Below, piece after piece: positions 61,488 through 64,000 of a DNA stretch of 64,000 bases. The stretch covers positions 372,001 to 436,000 of the forward strand of contig JAACJP010000006.1 in the NCBI GenBank assembly GCA_013368375.1. The letters run 5' to 3'. This DNA comes from Tricholomella constricta. Its lineage: Eukaryota > Basidiomycota > Agaricomycetes > Agaricales > Lyophyllaceae. The translations under genes and the position numbers were made by a program. Positions within the stretch are counted from its first letter, which is position 1, and each line of letters starts with the position of its first letter. The notes under the pieces were generated by a model. That model was not told the DNA's origin. It saw nothing but the letters and a program-made list of their open reading frames with translations, and did no database searches.

Positions 61488-64000
61488 TTATTCACAGGGC
61501 ATCCCTTCTACAGCCTCGCCAAGTGAGACCCAGTTACCCACGACGCTCTCGGCAAACTCTCGCTCTTCGCGGGAGAATTTCTGTACCAGCTGGGTAAGGA
61601 GGGCGTTCTCGCGGTTGTGCAGCACGACTCGGAGTTCATGCCACATACTGAAGTTATAATGAGAAAAAGGTCGGTCAAGGGGTAAACGATGTACTCACGA
61701 TGCACGAATAAAGACGCGTCTGCTGAGCTGTGCGGCAATGGTAGCCTGGTCCTTCTCTATGAGGCCAGTATACCGTTCGACTTCTTCCTCCCACCCCTCT
61801 TTTTGGGCTGCCCGTATCCCATCGAGCTTCACCGAGTTGGTTTCCACCCGCTTCTTGAGCCGCTCGACTTGATCAATCGAAAGACGGTCATGGCGGATGA
61901 ACAAGTCGCGCGTGGCAATGTAGAGGTCTCGTTGTCCCTGTTCAGAAGTCAGTTTAGGATGTCAATGATGTGGTGCAGAGAGATGAGCGAACCTTGATCC
62001 CCTCAAGGGTCGTATCGAACAGTGTGCGCGTCTAACGTCCTCCTTTCAAAAACTAAACCGTAGAAAGGACCAACGAAGAACTTACCCTCGCTTCTGATAG
62101 TTCAGAGTGCCTTTGTGTATGGGCGGCAACCTGTTCAAGGCCCACGCGAACTCCATTCGACAACTCGCAGTCATCCCCTCTCCAACAATGTTCGTTCACT
62201 TCGATGACAGCCCGAAGTGTGTTGGTAAGTCTCGCCAAATCACCCTGTTGTGCGGGTGTATTGGACATGGATCCAAAGACGGAATCGGCGAGTGACGACG
62301 TCGACAGGATTGAGGACGAAGCATCAATGGAATGTGGCGAGGAAGTAGGGGACGAGGAGAATGCAGCAAACGAGAAGTGAGTCGGCAGATAGGCTCGTCG
62401 GAAGGCTGAAGGTGTCCGTACCGCAGCTGCTTCTCGTCTCTTTATGATTCGCTCTGCGAGAATGCATATCCTCTGCCATTGTTCGATTAGCGGATTGAGC
62501 TTCCCACGGACAATTCTGCGGATTATAGGACAGGCGGCTCAGGTTATTAGGCATGTGCAATGATAGATGATGGAACGCACGCGAGCTTATCCTCCAGGTC
62601 ACTAGGGATAGTCATTTCTTCGATTCGGTCGACACGCTTTGAGACCGACTCTTCATCCAACGAGACGGGAGTCTGCTTTCGCCATGTTTCGAATGATGGT
62701 TCGGTCAAGAAAACCGCGAGGAGACCATCGTCCTTGATGATAGGATGATTCCTGGACGCAACGTTAGTCGACAGAGAACACTGATTTTGGATACGACAGA
62801 CATCACAAAGCTAAGCGACCTCGCTAGCCCCCGCCTAAAGGATTACAGATTAGAAGGAATGCGTCTGATATTTGAAAGAAGTTCTACCGTCTCTGTTCCA
62901 GGAAGTGTTCGTCCGCTGTAGATGACTCAGTCAAATACGAACCGGAAGATACTGGAAGCCAACAACTCACCTCCAACTCTTTTGGGTGGTAATGCGGGGA
63001 AAAGACGGAAGGGATATCGTCGAAGTAGACAATCCCACAGGAACGCGAATTCTGAATATCGTCGAGAAACAGGGGGGCCTCGCTATGGAAATTGTCAGCT
63101 CGGGGATGAATGAGATTGGATGAGTGACCCACGTCGCTCGCAACTTCATACACCATATAGCGATTCAAAATGAATCCTTGTGGACCGAGTAAGTTCACCC
63201 TCACAACTTCTTGTTTCCTCCACCACTCCTTCGGCAGGCCAGTGCCAGCCAAGCTTGATGGTGCACCATTCATAATGCCTCCTCTTGAGTTGTCGAAGCC
63301 ACTCCCACCATATCGGGGGTTCGTATTCCAAGGATCATCAGATGCGTAGGCGGGTGCGGGCGCACGGATAGTCTGAGCGCTGTCTTGTCTGTAGTTGGGC
63401 GCCGGTGGTACGAAAGCGGAAGTTGAAGGTTGTAGCCTGGAGAGATCAAGGGCTGGCTCGGGTAGGGTATTCTGCGACGATAACGCTGCGACCTGTTCGA
63501 TGCTGACGTCTGGTTTCGATAAGGTGAATGAAGGCTGCTAAAACGACGATAAAATTGAGAAATACCTTTTCCAGCCTGTGCCAATGCCACAAGCGCCAAT
63601 GCCACGAAGAACTCGAGCTTCGAAACTCGAGGACGAGAGCTAACCAGGTTGACGATCTAAATATCGTTAAGAGCAGGTATAGAAGCGTTTCAGAAATGGT
63701 CGTCACCTTGTCAATGGTGGCAGCTGGCAAAGACGACGTGCTCAGAACGCGCGATAGAGAGTTCACGGACGTCTCCCCAAGATTGGCAGGATCAACTGCA
63801 GCGAAAGCAATGTTGTAAATGGCAGGTACTGTAGCATCCGCTGTGTATTCCAAGGTCAACAAGGCTTAAAAGGTGAAGTAGTTCCAAATGACATACCAAT
63901 TACAGAACCGAATACAGAGGATGTGTTATGGGGTATGGGAGTAGCAGAGGGGCTAGGAGCAGCACTCCAAGGGTCGAGTCCGTCATCGTAGACAGAGTTG
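61488..64000 (-). CDS. MVP1: Sorting nexin MVP1 (SNX8-like), 5' end outside window
   Basis: A PX-BAR sorting nexin that binds phosphatidylinositol 3-phosphate and drives endosomal membrane remodelling and retrieval (yeast Mvp1). Reading the minus strand from the right edge: an EH-like segment (TADATVPAIYNIAFAAVDPA ... VNSLSRVLSTSSLPAATIDK), FVALALVALAQAGK, and LPKEWWRKQEVVRVNLLGPQ. The PX domain follows (FILNRYMVYEVASD, then after an intron RGPPVSRRYSEFAFLWDCLL, RRYPFRLFPALPPK). Then come ADEHFLEQRR, NHPIIKDDGLLAVFLTEPSF, and BAR helices (AQQGDLARLTNTLRAVIEVN; GQRDLYIATRDLFIRHDRLS; VERLKKRVETNSVKLDGIRA). It ends NWVSLGEAVEGMPCE with TAA at 61490-61488. Many introns of about 50-60 nt. Intact as far as seen. 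Confidence 0.88.

Noticed and set aside
1..64000. CRISPR arrays or bacterial-type operons
   Set aside because: Spliced eukaryotic genes throughout; the only short tandem repeats are minisatellites and protein-repeat DNA.

Overview
The window reads as nuclear DNA of a mushroom-forming basidiomycete (Agaricomycetes). The evidence is very short GT-AG introns (about 48-61 nt), a KDZ-class DNA transposon with a CxC2-type transposase, chromodomain Gypsy elements, Copia elements with a half-tRNA primer site, an F-box/LRR gene of the type expanded in these fungi, and single-copy eukaryotic genes (copper P-type ATPase, DnaJ/Cwf23-like protein, Mvp1/SNX8 sorting nexin). It is mostly accessory sequence: retro- and DNA transposons nested in one another, with a few host genes at about 19.2-22.4, 24.8-28.6 and 57.3-64 kb.

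Left third (1-18 kb): Copia-1 lies at 322-5304 on the minus strand, with LTRs 322-626 and 5000-5304 and TSD cgtct; it is decayed by frameshifts. A LINE-type element follows on the plus strand from about 5.9 to 18.1 kb. It is split by Copia-2 (10314-16641, minus strand, 281-bp LTRs, TSD acatc), so the LINE RT domain stops at 10313 and resumes at 16642. From 18 to 24 kb there are relic fragments, an intact copper-transporting ATPase gene on the minus strand, and a small minisatellite.

Middle (24-48 kb): a 5'-truncated PRP40-like gene carrying a nonsense codon abuts an LTR-like block (26123-26400). Next is a degenerate serine-protease-like gene. A Gypsy gag gene (gag A) was then cut in two by a 17.2-kb KDZ transposon (about 29642-46858, similar terminal inverted repeats, direct repeat tggaagcg(c) at both ends). 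The KDZ element carries a transposase gene plus four further genes. Its transposase gene is itself split by a young, apparently intact chromodomain Gypsy (Gypsy-1, 31856-38222, LTRs with no difference seen, TSD gcttg).

Right third (48-64 kb): Gypsy-2 starts with an LTR at 48010 inside gag A. It reads gag-pro-pol in one frame broken by three nonsense codons and two frameshifts, and is followed by an accessory ORF that ends 1 bp before the ATG of the DnaJ gene. An F-box gene and the MVP1 gene (running off the right edge) complete the window.

The most unusual signal recurs at four loci (Copia-1 LTR, Copia-2 LTR, the 26.1-kb LTR-like block, Gypsy-1 LTR). In element sense each holds a short segment A followed by a perfect splice-donor-like sequence and a 50-61-nt GT...AG block, and then a second copy of A already joined to the downstream segment. 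The second copy is exactly what splicing of the first copy would give. In three of the four, the first A and its donor sit in a CTCAG...CTGAG hairpin. The sequences are unrelated between loci but the architecture is the same. I found no described system that I recognise as this; the splicing interpretation is inference.
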